From positions 124,001 to 188,000 of the forward strand of contig NZ_BMMS01000015.1 in NCBI RefSeq assembly GCF_014646055.1: 64,000 bases of DNA, given 5' to 3'. The notes beneath the pieces were generated by a model. That model worked only from the letters and a program-made list of their open reading frames with translations, did no database searches and was not told where the DNA came from. The DNA comes from Wenjunlia tyrosinilytica. GTDB lineage: Bacteria > Actinomycetota > Actinomycetes > Streptomycetales > Streptomycetaceae. The position numbers were made by a program, and so were the translations under genes. Positions 42,474 to 50,586 of this stretch are shown piece after piece; the first letter of the stretch is position 1; every line of letters begins with the position of its first letter.

Positions 42474-43232
42474 ATGGCCGCAGCGGGCGAGGAGTCGCGG
42501 GTGGAGCATCGGGCGTTGGTTCTACGGACTCGGCCCGCCGAGGTGCGGGCGGCGGTGCTCGTGCTGCACGGCGGGCGGGCGGACGGTCTCGGGGTGGTCA
42601 AGCCCTGGCATCCGGCGGCCGTCCGCATGAGGCCGTTCCGCAGGGCGATCGAGCGGGCCGTGCAAGGGCGCGCAGTGGCCGTGGGGGAGGTGCGCTACCG
42701 GCATCGCGGGTGGAACGGCTCGCGGGCCGACGCCGCACAGGACGCCGCCGCCGCGCTGGAGGAGCTGGAGGCCGCGCTCGGCCCCGTGCCGGTCGTGCTC
42801 GTGGGGCACTCCATGGGCGGCCGGGCCGCGCTGCGTGTCGCCGGGCACCCCGCGGTGGACTCCGTCGTGGCCCTCGCCCCGTGGTGCCCCGAGGGGGAGC
42901 CGGTGGCTCATCTCGCGGGCCGCCGTGTCGTCGTCCTGCACTCCGACCGGGACGGTGTGACCGACCCGGAGGGCTCGTGGGAGTTCGCCCTGCGCGCCCG
43001 AGCCCGCGGCGCCCGGGTGTGCAGGCTGGTGGTCGCCGGGAGCGACCACGCGATGCTGCGCCGGGCCGGGGACTGGCACAAGGCCACCACCCGTCTGGTC
43101 CGGGGCCTGCTGGGTCTGGCCGATCTGCCGCAGGACGTGGCCGACGCGCTGGACGAGGGCGACCGGGGAGCGGGCGGGCTCAAGCTCGCTCTCGGCCCGG
43201 CCCGCGAGCCCGGGCCCGTTCCCGCCCCCTGA
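42474..43232 (+). CDS. Alpha/beta hydrolase, dienelactone hydrolase-like
   Basis: A 252-residue cytosolic hydrolase. Seen: the oxyanion segment VLVLHGGRADGLGVVKPW, the nucleophile elbow VVLVGHSMGGRAALRV, the Asp region VVVLHSDRDGVTDPEGS and the catalytic His in VAGSDHAMLRRAGDWH. There is no signal peptide. Start choice is weak: ATG at 42474 has no strong ribosome site, and an in-frame upstream region (42225 onward) is Cys/His-rich without motif. It is divergent from the amidase and converges on the two-domain SDR. The substrate is unknown. Confidence 0.87.
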   Translation: MAAAGEESRVEHRALVLRTRPAEVRAAVLVLHGGRADGLGVVKPWHPAAVRMRPFRRAIERAVQGRAVAVGEVRYRHRGWNGSRADAAQDAAAALEELEAALGPVPVVLVGHSMGGRAALRVAGHPAVDSVVALAPWCPEGEPVAHLAGRRVVVLHSDRDGVTDPEGSWEFALRARARGARVCRLVVAGSDHAMLRRAGDWHKATTRLVRGLLGLADLPQDVADALDEGDRGAGGLKLALGPAREPGPVPAP

Positions 43233-43328
43233 CCGGTCCGCGAACCCGCCTGACGGCAGACCGGAGGGCCGACCCGCGAACCCGACCCCCGCGCCGTGAC
43301 CGCCGGGCGGACGCACTTCGCCGACGCC

Positions 43329-44852
43329 CTAACGGGCCGGGCCGGGGAGCGTCCGCCCCGGGCCCCGTCGCGCCGTCTCCGCCGCGGCGGCGATATTGCG
43401 GGCCATCCCGCCGAAGACGGTGGAGTGGAAGGGGGAGACGCTCCACCAGTAGGCATGACCGGCCAGCCCTCGCGGATGGAACAGTGCCCGCTGCCGGTAG
43501 CGCGAGCGCCCGGGCCCGTCCTCCTCGACGGCCAGTTCCAGCCAAGCCAGCCCCGGCAGCCGCATCTCCGCCCGCAGCCGCAGCAGGCGCCCCGGCTCGA
43601 TCGCCTCCACCCGCCAGAAGTCCAGCGCTTCGCCGACCCTCAGCCGTGCCGCGTCCCTGCGGCCGCGCCGCAGCCCCACACCGCCGACCATCCGGTCCAG
43701 GCCGCCGCGAACCGCCCAGGCCAGGGGGAACGAGTACCAGCCGTTCTCGCCGCCGATACCCTCGACCACCCGCCACAGCGTCTCCGGCGGCGCGTCCACC
43801 GGCCGGGTCCGCACATCCGTGTAGAGGCTCCCGCCCGCCCAGTCGGGGTCGGTGGGCAAGGGGTCGCTGGGCGCTCCGGGCACGGACGCGGAGGACCAGC
43901 GGGTGGCCACATCCGCTTCGCGGACCCGCTTCAGCGCCAGGCGCAGCGCCTCGTCCACGGAGACCGGACCGCCGGGCGGGTCGGGCACGTAGGCCGCGAT
44001 GTCGTGCCCGGCGCACACGACCTCGTGCCGCAGCGACTCCGCGAGCGGCCGCGCGATGGAGCCGGGCACGGGCGTCACCAGGCCCACCCACAGGCTGGAC
44101 AGCCTCGGGGTGAGCACCGGCACGGGCAGGATCACTCGCCGCGGCAGGCCGGCGACGGCCGCGTAACGCTGCATCATGTCCCGGTAGGTGAGGACGTCGG
44201 GGCCGCCGATGTCGAAGGCCCGGTTGACCTCGGGCGGCAGCCGCGCCGCTCCCACCAGGTACCGCAGCACATCCCGGACGGCGATCGGCTGGATGCGCGT
44301 GCGCACCCAGCTCGGCGTGACCATCACGGGCAGCCGCTCGGTCAGGTAGCGCAGCATCTCGAACGACGCCGACCCCGATCCGATGATCACCGCGGCCCTC
44401 AGGACGGCCGTGGGCACCCCCGAGCCGAGAAGGACGCGGCCCACCTCGGCGCGCGAGCGCAGATGCGGTGACAGTTCCTCCTCCGGGACGCCGTCGGGGG
44501 TGAGCCCGCCCAGGTAGACGATGCGCCGCACTCCCGCCGCACGCGCCCGCTCGCCGAAGGTCCGGGCGGCGCGGCGGTCGGTCTCCTCGAAGCCGCTTCC
44601 GGTGCCGAGCGCGTGGACGAGGTAGTAGGCCACGTCCACGCCCTCCATGGCCGCGCCCAGCGAGTCCGCGTCGGTGACGTCCCCGCGGACGCTTCGCACC
44701 TGCCCGGCCCAGGGGTGGTCGCGCAGCTTCTCCGGGGAGCGGGCCAGGCAGCGCACGCGGTGCCCGGCCCGGAGGAGCTCGGGCACGAGCCGGCCGCCGA
44801 TGTAGCCGGTGGCCCCCGTGACGAGGCAGTTCAATGGCGCTTCGTGGGACAT
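43329..44852 (-). CDS. Two-domain NAD(P)-binding SDR with DUF2867
   Basis: A 507-residue protein. The N-terminal half is an atypical SDR (NmrA/YbjT-like): CLVTGATGYIGGRLVPELL, VDVAYYLVHALGTG, RRIVYLGGLTPDG and AFDIGGPDVLTYRDMMQRYA. The C-terminal third (about residues 330-490) matches DUF2867: DVRTRPVDAPPETLWRVV, WYSFPLAWAVRGGLDRMVGG, ALDFWRVEAIEPGRLLRLRAEM and RALFHPRGLAGHAYWW, a SRPBCC-like fold. Such fusions are common in actinomycetes but their reaction is unknown; a redox or lipid-modifying role is a guess. It is divergent from the GntR gene across about 300 bases. Confidence 0.88.
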   Translation of the reverse strand: MSHEAPLNCLVTGATGYIGGRLVPELLRAGHRVRCLARSPEKLRDHPWAGQVRSVRGDVTDADSLGAAMEGVDVAYYLVHALGTGSGFEETDRRAARTFGERARAAGVRRIVYLGGLTPDGVPEEELSPHLRSRAEVGRVLLGSGVPTAVLRAAVIIGSGSASFEMLRYLTERLPVMVTPSWVRTRIQPIAVRDVLRYLVGAARLPPEVNRAFDIGGPDVLTYRDMMQRYAAVAGLPRRVILPVPVLTPRLSSLWVGLVTPVPGSIARPLAESLRHEVVCAGHDIAAYVPDPPGGPVSVDEALRLALKRVREADVATRWSSASVPGAPSDPLPTDPDWAGGSLYTDVRTRPVDAPPETLWRVVEGIGGENGWYSFPLAWAVRGGLDRMVGGVGLRRGRRDAARLRVGEALDFWRVEAIEPGRLLRLRAEMRLPGLAWLELAVEEDGPGRSRYRQRALFHPRGLAGHAYWWSVSPFHSTVFGGMARNIAAAAETARRGPGRTLPGPAR

Positions 44853-45154
44853 GTCGGCACACCTACCCGATTTGGGCGCCCGGCCTTCCGATCATGGCCG
44901 ACCGTGCTCCGGAAGGGGGGTTTCGGACAACGAGGGGTGCGGCGAGGACCCGCCCGGTGGCGCAATCGACTCGCCACGAGTGGTGCTCGCGGGTCTCGAA
45001 TGCTTGTCTCGACGGCGGCACGGACATTCGGGGGAAACGTGTGCATCCGCACCGGGTGCGGCGGGCCCCTGGCTCGTTCGACCCCAACGATCTGTACACG
45101 TTCCGCATTCGTATGATTGCCTGAAGTCACCTTGGTCGAAGCTGGGGGAGGATC
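44853..45154. other. Divergent spacer, SDR to GntR regulator
   Basis: 302 bases without a credible gene. It holds a perfect inverted repeat ccgcacc-g-ggtgcgg (about 45050-45064) and a TATGAT hexamer at 45112-45117 that could be the -10 of the GntR gene, although no good -35 is present at the correct distance. Either could be part of the GntR autoregulatory region. Confidence 0.4.
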
Positions 45155-45916
45155 GTGTCCGGACTCGATGTGCGCCGTCCGCAAGCCGGTCAGCGTTACC
45201 GGGCCATTTCGGAATCGTTGTGGACGGAGATCCGCAACGGTCAGATCCCGCCAGGAGGGCGGCTGCCCTCGGAGCGGACTCTCGCGACGCGCTACGGGGT
45301 GCACCGGCTGACCGTGCGCCGGGCGCTCCAGGAGTTGAAGGGGCAGGGGCTCGTCTACGCGGACCGGCGCGGCACATTCGCCCGGGAGCGGACGGCGCTC
45401 GCCTCGGTGGACCGCATGGCCGAGGCCCCCGCGCAGGACGGCTTCCCCGGGGGTATCGCCCTCCGGGAATCGGACACCCCTCGAGTGGCCTGGTTCGGCT
45501 TCGCCCCGGCCGCCGAGGAGCACCGCACGCTCCTGGGGGTGGAGGCGGGAGCCCGGGTGCTCGCGCACCACCACGAGGTGGTCGAGGGCGACCGGGTCGT
45601 GCAGGTGGCGACGTCGGCGTTCGGCTCGGCCGTCGTGGCCGAGGTGCCGCACCTGCTGCGGGAGTCCATCGCCGCCGCGGCCGGGCGTGAGCCCGATGTG
45701 CGCGACGCCTACCGGTGGATGCGCGACGCGGGGCTTCGGCCCCGGCGCAGGGACTCGGTGACCGTGCGGAACGCCCGGTCGGAGGGGGAGGGCGGTGCCG
45801 GGGTGGAGGGCCCGGTGATGGTCGTCTACCGGGTCGTGCGCGACCAGTACGGGCGCTCCCTGGCGACCACCCGCTTCGAGATCGCCGCCGACCGCGCCGA
45901 GCTGGTCTACGGCTAG
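45155..45916 (+). CDS. GntR-family transcriptional regulator (HutC/UTRA type)
   Basis: A 253-residue regulator. Residues about 10-75 form the GntR winged helix: GQRYRAISESLWTEIRNGQI, PSERTLATRYGVHRLTVRRALQEL and GLVYADRRGTFARER. The C-terminal half (about 90-250) is a UTRA-like effector domain with RVLAHHHEVVEGDRVVQVATS and MVVYRVVRDQYGRSLATTRFEI. HutC-type members sense sugars, amino acids or phosphonates. GTG at 45155 follows GGGGGAG. It is upstream of the desaturase in the same direction but with about 300 bases and a separate operator set between, so they are probably not co-transcribed. Confidence 0.9.
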   Translation: MSGLDVRRPQAGQRYRAISESLWTEIRNGQIPPGGRLPSERTLATRYGVHRLTVRRALQELKGQGLVYADRRGTFARERTALASVDRMAEAPAQDGFPGGIALRESDTPRVAWFGFAPAAEEHRTLLGVEAGARVLAHHHEVVEGDRVVQVATSAFGSAVVAEVPHLLRESIAAAAGREPDVRDAYRWMRDAGLRPRRRDSVTVRNARSEGEGGAGVEGPVMVVYRVVRDQYGRSLATTRFEIAADRAELVYG

Positions 45917-46156
45917 CGGGCGCCCCATGGACGGCCGGCGGGCGGACCGGGCTCGGGGCGGCCGCCGGCATCGTGGCCGCTGCTGCCGTCGCTACCCAGG
46001 TGAATCGATTCTGCTTGAACGGGTCCGGTGGAACGGTCCGGGCTCATGGGGCCGACAGGGGATCTGACGCACCGTCGATCAGTATTATATCCGTATATGT
46101 CGAGAGAAAAGTAAGGGTCCCAGAGGGCGGATGTTGCCATATCCGGGGTACGCAAC

Positions 46157-46186
46157 TTACGTTTGCGTAACCTACGGACCCGTAGG
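46157..46186. promoter_or_regulatory. Twin palindromes upstream of the acyl-ACP desaturase
   Basis: Two adjacent inverted repeats abut each other: ttacg-tttg-cgtaa (46157-46170) and cctacg-gacc-cgtagg (46171-46186). Allowing one mismatch, the second extends to a 24-base palindrome GTAACCTACG/CGTAGGTGAC. TetR-family regulators of actinobacterial fatty-acid desaturation recognise very similar TACG/CGTA palindromes (recalled from the literature). The site ends 27 bases before the start codon. Confidence 0.75.
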
Positions 46187-46212
46187 TGACAGCCGACCTC
46201 CCAGGAGTCACC

Positions 46213-47184
46213 GTGACCATTGCCCCCTCCCTCCACAGCAGCTCGGCGGCCTGGACCGACGCGCGGTTGCTGTACGCCCTGGAGGAGGTGGTGGAGACGG
46301 AACTCAATCGCCACCTGAAGGTCGCCAAGGAGTGGATGCCCCACGAGTACGTCCCGTGGAGCGACGGGCGGAACTTCGACGGGATCATGGGCGGGGACGC
46401 GTGGGAGCCGGAGCAGTCCAAGGTCAGCGAGATCGGCCGGATCGCCCTGGTGGTCAACCTCCTCACCGAGGACAACCTGCCCAGCTACCACCACGAGATC
46501 GCGTCCCTCTTCGGCCGTGACGGCGCCTGGGGCACCTGGGTGCACCGCTGGACGGCCGAGGAGGGCCGGCACGGGATCGTGATGCGCGACTACCTGCTGA
46601 CCAGCCGGGCGGTCGACCCCGTGGAGCTCGAGCGCTTCCGGATGGAGCACATGTCGGCCGGGTTCGAGTCCGACAACCGGCACAGCATGCTCCACTCGGT
46701 GGCCTACGTGGCCTTCCAGGAGCTCGCCACCCGGGTCTCGCACCGCAACACCGGCCACCTGTCCGGCGACCCCGTGTGCGACCGCATGCTCGCCCGGATA
46801 GCGACGGACGAGAACCTCCACATGGTCTTCTACCGCAACCTGCTCGCGGCGGCGCTCGAGCTCGCCCCCGACGAGTCCCTGCGGGCCATCGCCGACGTGG
46901 TGACCGGCTTCCGGATGCCCGGCCACGGCATGCCCGGCTTCGAGCGCTCGGCCGCCCGGATGGCCATAGGCGGCGTGTACAACCTGCGTATCCACCACGA
47001 CGACGTGCTCCAGCCGGTCCTGCGCCATCTGAAGGTGCTCGAGATCACCGGCCTCGGCCCCGAGGGCCTGAAGGCCCAGGAGGAGCTCGGGCAGTTCATG
47101 GGCGGCCTCGACAGCCAGGCCACGAAGTTCGACGAGCGGCGTGAGGCGTTCCTGGCCCGCCGCCAGGCGCGTTCCGAGAAGTAG
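46213..47184 (+). CDS. Acyl-[acyl-carrier-protein] desaturase (soluble di-iron)
   Basis: A 323-residue cytosolic desaturase that inserts a double bond in acyl-ACP, like plant stearoyl-ACP desaturase and mycobacterial DesA proteins. Di-iron ligands are visible: Glu in LEEVVETELNRHLK, the E-E-x-x-H motif in WTAEEGRHGIV, and the second D-E-N-L-H motif in ARIATDENLHMVFY. Length and all-helical pattern fit the family. The GTG at 46213 has AGGAG upstream and lies just after two strong palindromes. It needs an electron donor (ferredoxin and reductase), not encoded nearby. Expression is probably repressed by a TetR protein encoded elsewhere. Confidence 0.93.
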   Translation: MTIAPSLHSSSAAWTDARLLYALEEVVETELNRHLKVAKEWMPHEYVPWSDGRNFDGIMGGDAWEPEQSKVSEIGRIALVVNLLTEDNLPSYHHEIASLFGRDGAWGTWVHRWTAEEGRHGIVMRDYLLTSRAVDPVELERFRMEHMSAGFESDNRHSMLHSVAYVAFQELATRVSHRNTGHLSGDPVCDRMLARIATDENLHMVFYRNLLAAALELAPDESLRAIADVVTGFRMPGHGMPGFERSAARMAIGGVYNLRIHHDDVLQPVLRHLKVLEITGLGPEGLKAQEELGQFMGGLDSQATKFDERREAFLARRQARSEK

Positions 47185-47345
47185 CCGCCACCGGACGCCG
47201 GACAGCCGTCTCCCGGGCCTCCTGAGGGGCCCGGCGCGCCCTCCAGGCCCATCCAAGGGCACACGGCGCCGATCCCGGGGCGCTGGATCCGGGGCGCAAG
47301 GCGCACATCAGCGGGCGACGGCCTCAACGGGGGGAGGCCGCACCC

Positions 47346-47380
47346 GGGACCCCTTCGCAACCAACGGGACCCCTTCGCAA
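47346..47380. repeat. Two direct repeats, 15 bp at 20 bp spacing
   Basis: gggaccccttcgcaa occurs at 47346-47360 and 47366-47380, in the 288-base gap between the convergent desaturase and DMT transporter genes. A short hairpin (cgggcc/ggcccg, about 47217-47236) follows the desaturase stop and may terminate it. Nothing else of note is visible in the gap. Confidence 0.65.
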
Positions 47381-47472
47381 GCCCGGACCCGGTCCCGCCT
47401 CGCCCGACCCGGTCCAACGCCCTCAGCCCGTCTCAGCCGGGCACCGTTGCCGCGCGCCCCGCTCCGGCCCCC

Positions 47473-48366
47473 TCAGCGGGGAGCGGTCGACTCCAGGACG
47501 CGGTCGTGCTCGCCGGAGCCCCCCGTCGGCATCGCCGGATGGCGTCCGATCACCACGATCCCGGCCACGATGCACACCAGCCCCGCCGCCTCCAACGCCA
47601 GCGCCCCCGGGGTGACCCGCAGCCGGTCGCCGAGGAAGCCGACGCCGCACGCGATGCCGGCCAGCGGCTGGGCGGCGGTCAGAGCGGGCAGGGACATCCG
47701 CAGTGGGGCTGTCTCGAAGGCACTTTGGACCAGCACAAGGCCGGCCACTCCCAGCGCCAGGACGGCGTAGAGCTGCCAGCCGACCACCAGCCTCCCCAGG
47801 CCGCCTTGCGTGAACAGCTCGCCGGAGACCCGCGTCATGGCGTCCTGGAGCCCGTACAGCAGCCCCGCGGCCAGGGCCAGGACCGTGGCCTCCTCGCACA
47901 GCGGCAGCCGCCGCGCGAAGGCCGCCAGCAGTATCGCCAGCCCCACGACCACACCGAAGACCAGCCAGTGCCTCAGCGGCCCCGCCGGACCGCTGCCCTC
48001 CGTGGGCTGGCCGCCGATGATGAACGAGGTCACCCCCAGCGCCAGCAGGCACACCCCCGCCCAGCCCGTGCGCCCGAGCGGCTGCCTGGTCAGCCATCTG
48101 GACAGTGCCATGGCGAACAGCAGATTCGTCGCGGTCAGCGGCTCCACCGCGGAGACCGAGCCCATGGAGAGCGCGATCGCGCCCAGCACCTGTCCGCCGA
48201 TCACGCACGCCATGCCGATCAGCCACTGCGGCATCCGGGCCAGGTCGAGGAGCAGCCGCAGCGAGAGGAAATCGGACAGCGGAGCCTTCTGGGCGGCGTG
48301 CTGTTGCAGCACAAACCCGAGTCCCAGCAGGCACGCAGCTCCCACACCCAGCAGGAACACCGCCAC
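47473..48366 (-). CDS. DMT/EamA-type transporter
   Basis: A 297-residue integral membrane protein with about ten hydrophobic spans in two repeats of five, as in the drug/metabolite transporter superfamily. Example spans are LLGVGAACLLGLGFVL, LIGMACVIGGQVLGAIAL, AGVCLLALGVTSFIIGG, LVFGVVVGLAILLAAF, AVLALGVAGLVLVQ and LEAAGLVCIVAGIVVIG. The segment SAVEPLTATNLLFAMALSRWL is typical of the EamA first repeat. The substrate is unknown; members export or import amino acids, nucleosides and small metabolites. It is a single gene converging on the desaturase. Confidence 0.88.
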   Translation of the reverse strand: MAVFLLGVGAACLLGLGFVLQQHAAQKAPLSDFLSLRLLLDLARMPQWLIGMACVIGGQVLGAIALSMGSVSAVEPLTATNLLFAMALSRWLTRQPLGRTGWAGVCLLALGVTSFIIGGQPTEGSGPAGPLRHWLVFGVVVGLAILLAAFARRLPLCEEATVLALAAGLLYGLQDAMTRVSGELFTQGGLGRLVVGWQLYAVLALGVAGLVLVQSAFETAPLRMSLPALTAAQPLAGIACGVGFLGDRLRVTPGALALEAAGLVCIVAGIVVIGRHPAMPTGGSGEHDRVLESTAPR

Positions 48367-48517
48367 GTCTCACACCTCACATCACCGGCGCACCGGACCG
48401 CTGGCATCGAGACTAACCGGCGCGGCCGGGTCGCGTAGTGCCCTCGCCGCGGCCGGGCCGAACGCGACAGCCGCTCCGGGTCCGTTCCGGGTACCCCGCC
48501 CGGCGGTCGGCAGACGC

Positions 48518-48931
48518 TCAGCCCGGGAAGGCGTAGACCGTGCCCGCGCGGGCCGCCGGGTCGTCGGCGCCCTGCGCCGTCAGGGTGATGTCGATGAACG
48601 CGAGCTTGCGCCCGAGCTTGGTCACCCTGGCCGTGACCAGCACGTCCGCACCGACTACCGCCCGTTCGAACGTCGTGGACTGCTGGACCGTGGTCATGGG
48701 GCCGAAGCCGCCGAGCGCCGCGCTCACGGCGATCACCGACGCCGTGTCCGCCGCCGCCATCAGCGCCTGCCCCGACAGCGCCCCGCCCTCGCGGGCCAGC
48801 CGGTCCGACCAGGGCAGCCGAAGCACCGCGTGGCGCTCACCGGTCTCGACCGTGTACAGCCCCAGATCGCGCACCCACGGGGCGAAGTTCTCCTCGAGGA
48901 CCTTGTCGGCGTCGTCCGGCGTGAACGTCAT
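48518..48931 (-). CDS. PaaI-family (hotdog) thioesterase
   Basis: A 137-residue hotdog-fold protein that would hydrolyse acyl- or arylacetyl-CoA. Seen: the core EGGALSGQALMAAADTASVIAVSAAL, where the usual His-Gly-Gly entry is replaced by Glu-Gly-Gly, followed by the acidic helix (Asp in AAADTAS), then TTVQQSTTFERAVVGADVLVTARVTKLGRKLAFIDI. ATG at 48931 removes a non-conserved N-terminal leader present in a longer frame. A P450 remnant begins 56 bases away on the opposite strand. Confidence 0.87.
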   Translation of the reverse strand: MTFTPDDADKVLEENFAPWVRDLGLYTVETGERHAVLRLPWSDRLAREGGALSGQALMAAADTASVIAVSAALGGFGPMTTVQQSTTFERAVVGADVLVTARVTKLGRKLAFIDITLTAQGADDPAARAGTVYAFPG

Positions 48932-48986
48932 CCCGCCATTGTGTCCGGGCCTTGACGCGGCCACCAGGGCGCATACGTTCGCCCGG

Positions 48987-49240
48987 GTGAGCGCGTACGG
49001 CGACCTCGACGACGCGTTCCGGCCGCAGAGCTCTGACAAGGCGGTGCCCTACGGGCTCTTCCGCGAGCTGCGCGCCACCGGGCCCGTCCGCGGATCGGCG
49101 AGCCCGCGGTGGGAGCGTGGCCGCCCGGCCCCGGCCACTGGGCGGTCTTCCGCCACGCCGACGTCAAACACGTGCTGCGCGGCCCGGCGGAGTTCTCCTC
49201 CCACCTCGGCGCACATCCGGCCAGGACGCGAGTGAGGGCC
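48987..49240 (+). pseudogene. N-terminal remnant of a cytochrome P450, frameshifted
   Basis: From the GTG at 48987 the frame reads SAYGDLDDAFRPQSSDKAVP then YGLFRELRATGPVR. This continues, after a shift of frame near 49105-49112, as PGPGHWAVFRHADVKHVLRG and PAEFSSHLGAHPAR. Both parts are hallmarks of the first 80 residues of streptomycete P450s (YxxFxxLRxxGPV, WxVxRHADVxxVLR, FSSHLGA). Everything beyond that point (I-helix, ExxR, heme Cys) is absent; the following sequence to 49400 is unrelated. I infer a truncated and frameshifted relic. Confidence 0.7.
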
Positions 49241-49438
49241 GTGATCGGCCGGGCCGTCCGCCGTCCGAACGGCATCGAGCGGGCCGCCGAACCGGTCCGG
49301 ATGACGTCGAACCTCCAGAACGGCCTCGAGGGCCTGACGGTCCGCCGGCGTTCGGTGTCCAGGGCGTGAAGGCCGGGTTTCAACGCTTGTTGAACTGCGG
49401 TGGTCCACTCAGGGGTGCCGCACGGTTACTCTCTACTG

Positions 49439-50278
49439 GTGTCTCAGCGAAAACTGTTGGCGATCAGTGATCTGCATGTGGCGTTCCCGGAGAACCGGCA
49501 GATCGTCGAGGAACTGCGCCCGGAGTCCGACGAGGACTGGCTGATCGTCGCCGGTGACGTCGGCGAGATGGTCGAGAATGTCGACTGGGCGCTGGGTCTG
49601 CTGACCAAACGATTCGCCAAAGTCGTGTGGACGCCGGGCAACCACGAGCTGTGGACACCCCGCCGCGACCCTGTGCAGCTCAGGGGCGACGAGCGCTACC
49701 GCCATCTCGTCGAGGTGGCCCGCGGGCACGGCGCGCTGACGCCGGAGGACCCCTACGCCGTCTGGGACGGGCCCGGCGGCCCGGCCGTCATCGCCCCGCT
49801 GTTCGTGCTGTACGACTACACCTTCCGCACGGACACCGCCGCCGACAAGACGGAGTCGCTCGCCCAGGCCTACAAGGCCGGGGTGGTGTGCAGCGACGAG
49901 TTCCTGCTGCACCCGGACCCCTACCCGTCCAGGGACGCCTGGTGCAAGGCGCGGCTGAAGGAGACCGAGCAGCGCCTCGACGAGGCCTGCGGCAGCGGCA
50001 TCCCGTCCATCCTGGTCAACCACTACCCGCTGGTGCGCGAGCCCACGAGGATCCTGCACCACCCGGAGTTCGCCCAGTGGTGCGGCACCGTCCGGACGGC
50101 CGACTGGCATGTGCGCTACCACGCCAAGACCGTCGTCTACGGGCATCTGCACATCCCCCGCACGACCTGGTACGACGGTGTGCGCTTCGAGGAGGTGTCG
50201 GTCGGCTACCCGCGCGAGTGGAAGCGGCCGAGCCACCCGCGGACGGGGCTGCGCCAGATCCTGCCGATGCCGGGCTGA
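49439..50278 (+). CDS. Metallophosphoesterase
   Basis: A 279-residue calcineurin-type phosphoesterase. Metal-binding motifs are in order: LLAISDLHVAFPEN (D-x-H), DDWLIVAGDVGEMVEN-like GD motif (WLIVAGDVGE), VVWTPGNHELWTP (G-N-H-E), SILVNHYPLVREPTR (single His) and VVYGHLHIPRTTWYDG (G-H-x-H). All five are intact, so it should be active. In many streptomycetes a homologue sits beside a phosphopantetheinyl transferase; here the downstream neighbours are an ACP and FkbH on the opposite strand. GTG at 49439 begins directly at the conserved domain. The substrate is unknown. Confidence 0.9.
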   Translation: MSQRKLLAISDLHVAFPENRQIVEELRPESDEDWLIVAGDVGEMVENVDWALGLLTKRFAKVVWTPGNHELWTPRRDPVQLRGDERYRHLVEVARGHGALTPEDPYAVWDGPGGPAVIAPLFVLYDYTFRTDTAADKTESLAQAYKAGVVCSDEFLLHPDPYPSRDAWCKARLKETEQRLDEACGSGIPSILVNHYPLVREPTRILHHPEFAQWCGTVRTADWHVRYHAKTVVYGHLHIPRTTWYDGVRFEEVSVGYPREWKRPSHPRTGLRQILPMPG

Positions 50279-50361
50279 GACGCGGGGGTTCCGCACCGTC
50301 CCGGCCCGTGGGGGACCGGCCCGGCGCAAGATCATCCGGCGCGGATTGCCCGGCGTCCGGG

Positions 50362-50586
50362 TCAGGCCGCGGCCAGCCTGTACACGTGTTCGAGGCTTGT
50401 CGCCTCGAACAGCTCCGGCATGGGCAGCATCCGCCCGGTCTCGCGCTCCAGCAGCGCCACCAGGGAGAGCAGGTGGACGGAGTCCCAGCCGGGCAGGTCG
50501 TCCAGGGCGGCCGCGATGTTCTCGCGGGTCACCGGCAGCCCCAGCTCGTCGCGGACGAGGGCCACGAAGTCGTCGATGGTGTTCAC
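50362..50586 (-). CDS. Discrete acyl carrier protein
   Basis: A 74-residue free-standing ACP. The phosphopantetheine attachment serine is Ser36 in LPGWDSVHLLSLVALLER, where the usual D-S-L is D-S-V. The helix-two sequence, MLPMPELFEATSLEHVYRL and length are typical. GTG at 50586 overlaps the stop of the FkbH gene (GTGA), so the two are translationally coupled. This pairing fits the known role of FkbH: moving a phosphoglyceryl unit from 1,3-bisphosphoglycerate to an ACP to give glyceryl-ACP. No polyketide synthase or ketosynthase is in the window. Confidence 0.92.
   Translation of the reverse strand: MNTIDDFVALVRDELGLPVTRENIAAALDDLPGWDSVHLLSLVALLERETGRMLPMPELFEATSLEHVYRLAAA

Noticed and set aside
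45917-46212. GntR gene and desaturase as one operon
   Set aside because: Almost 300 bases, an AT-rich stretch and two strong palindromes separate them, indicating an independent promoter for the desaturase.
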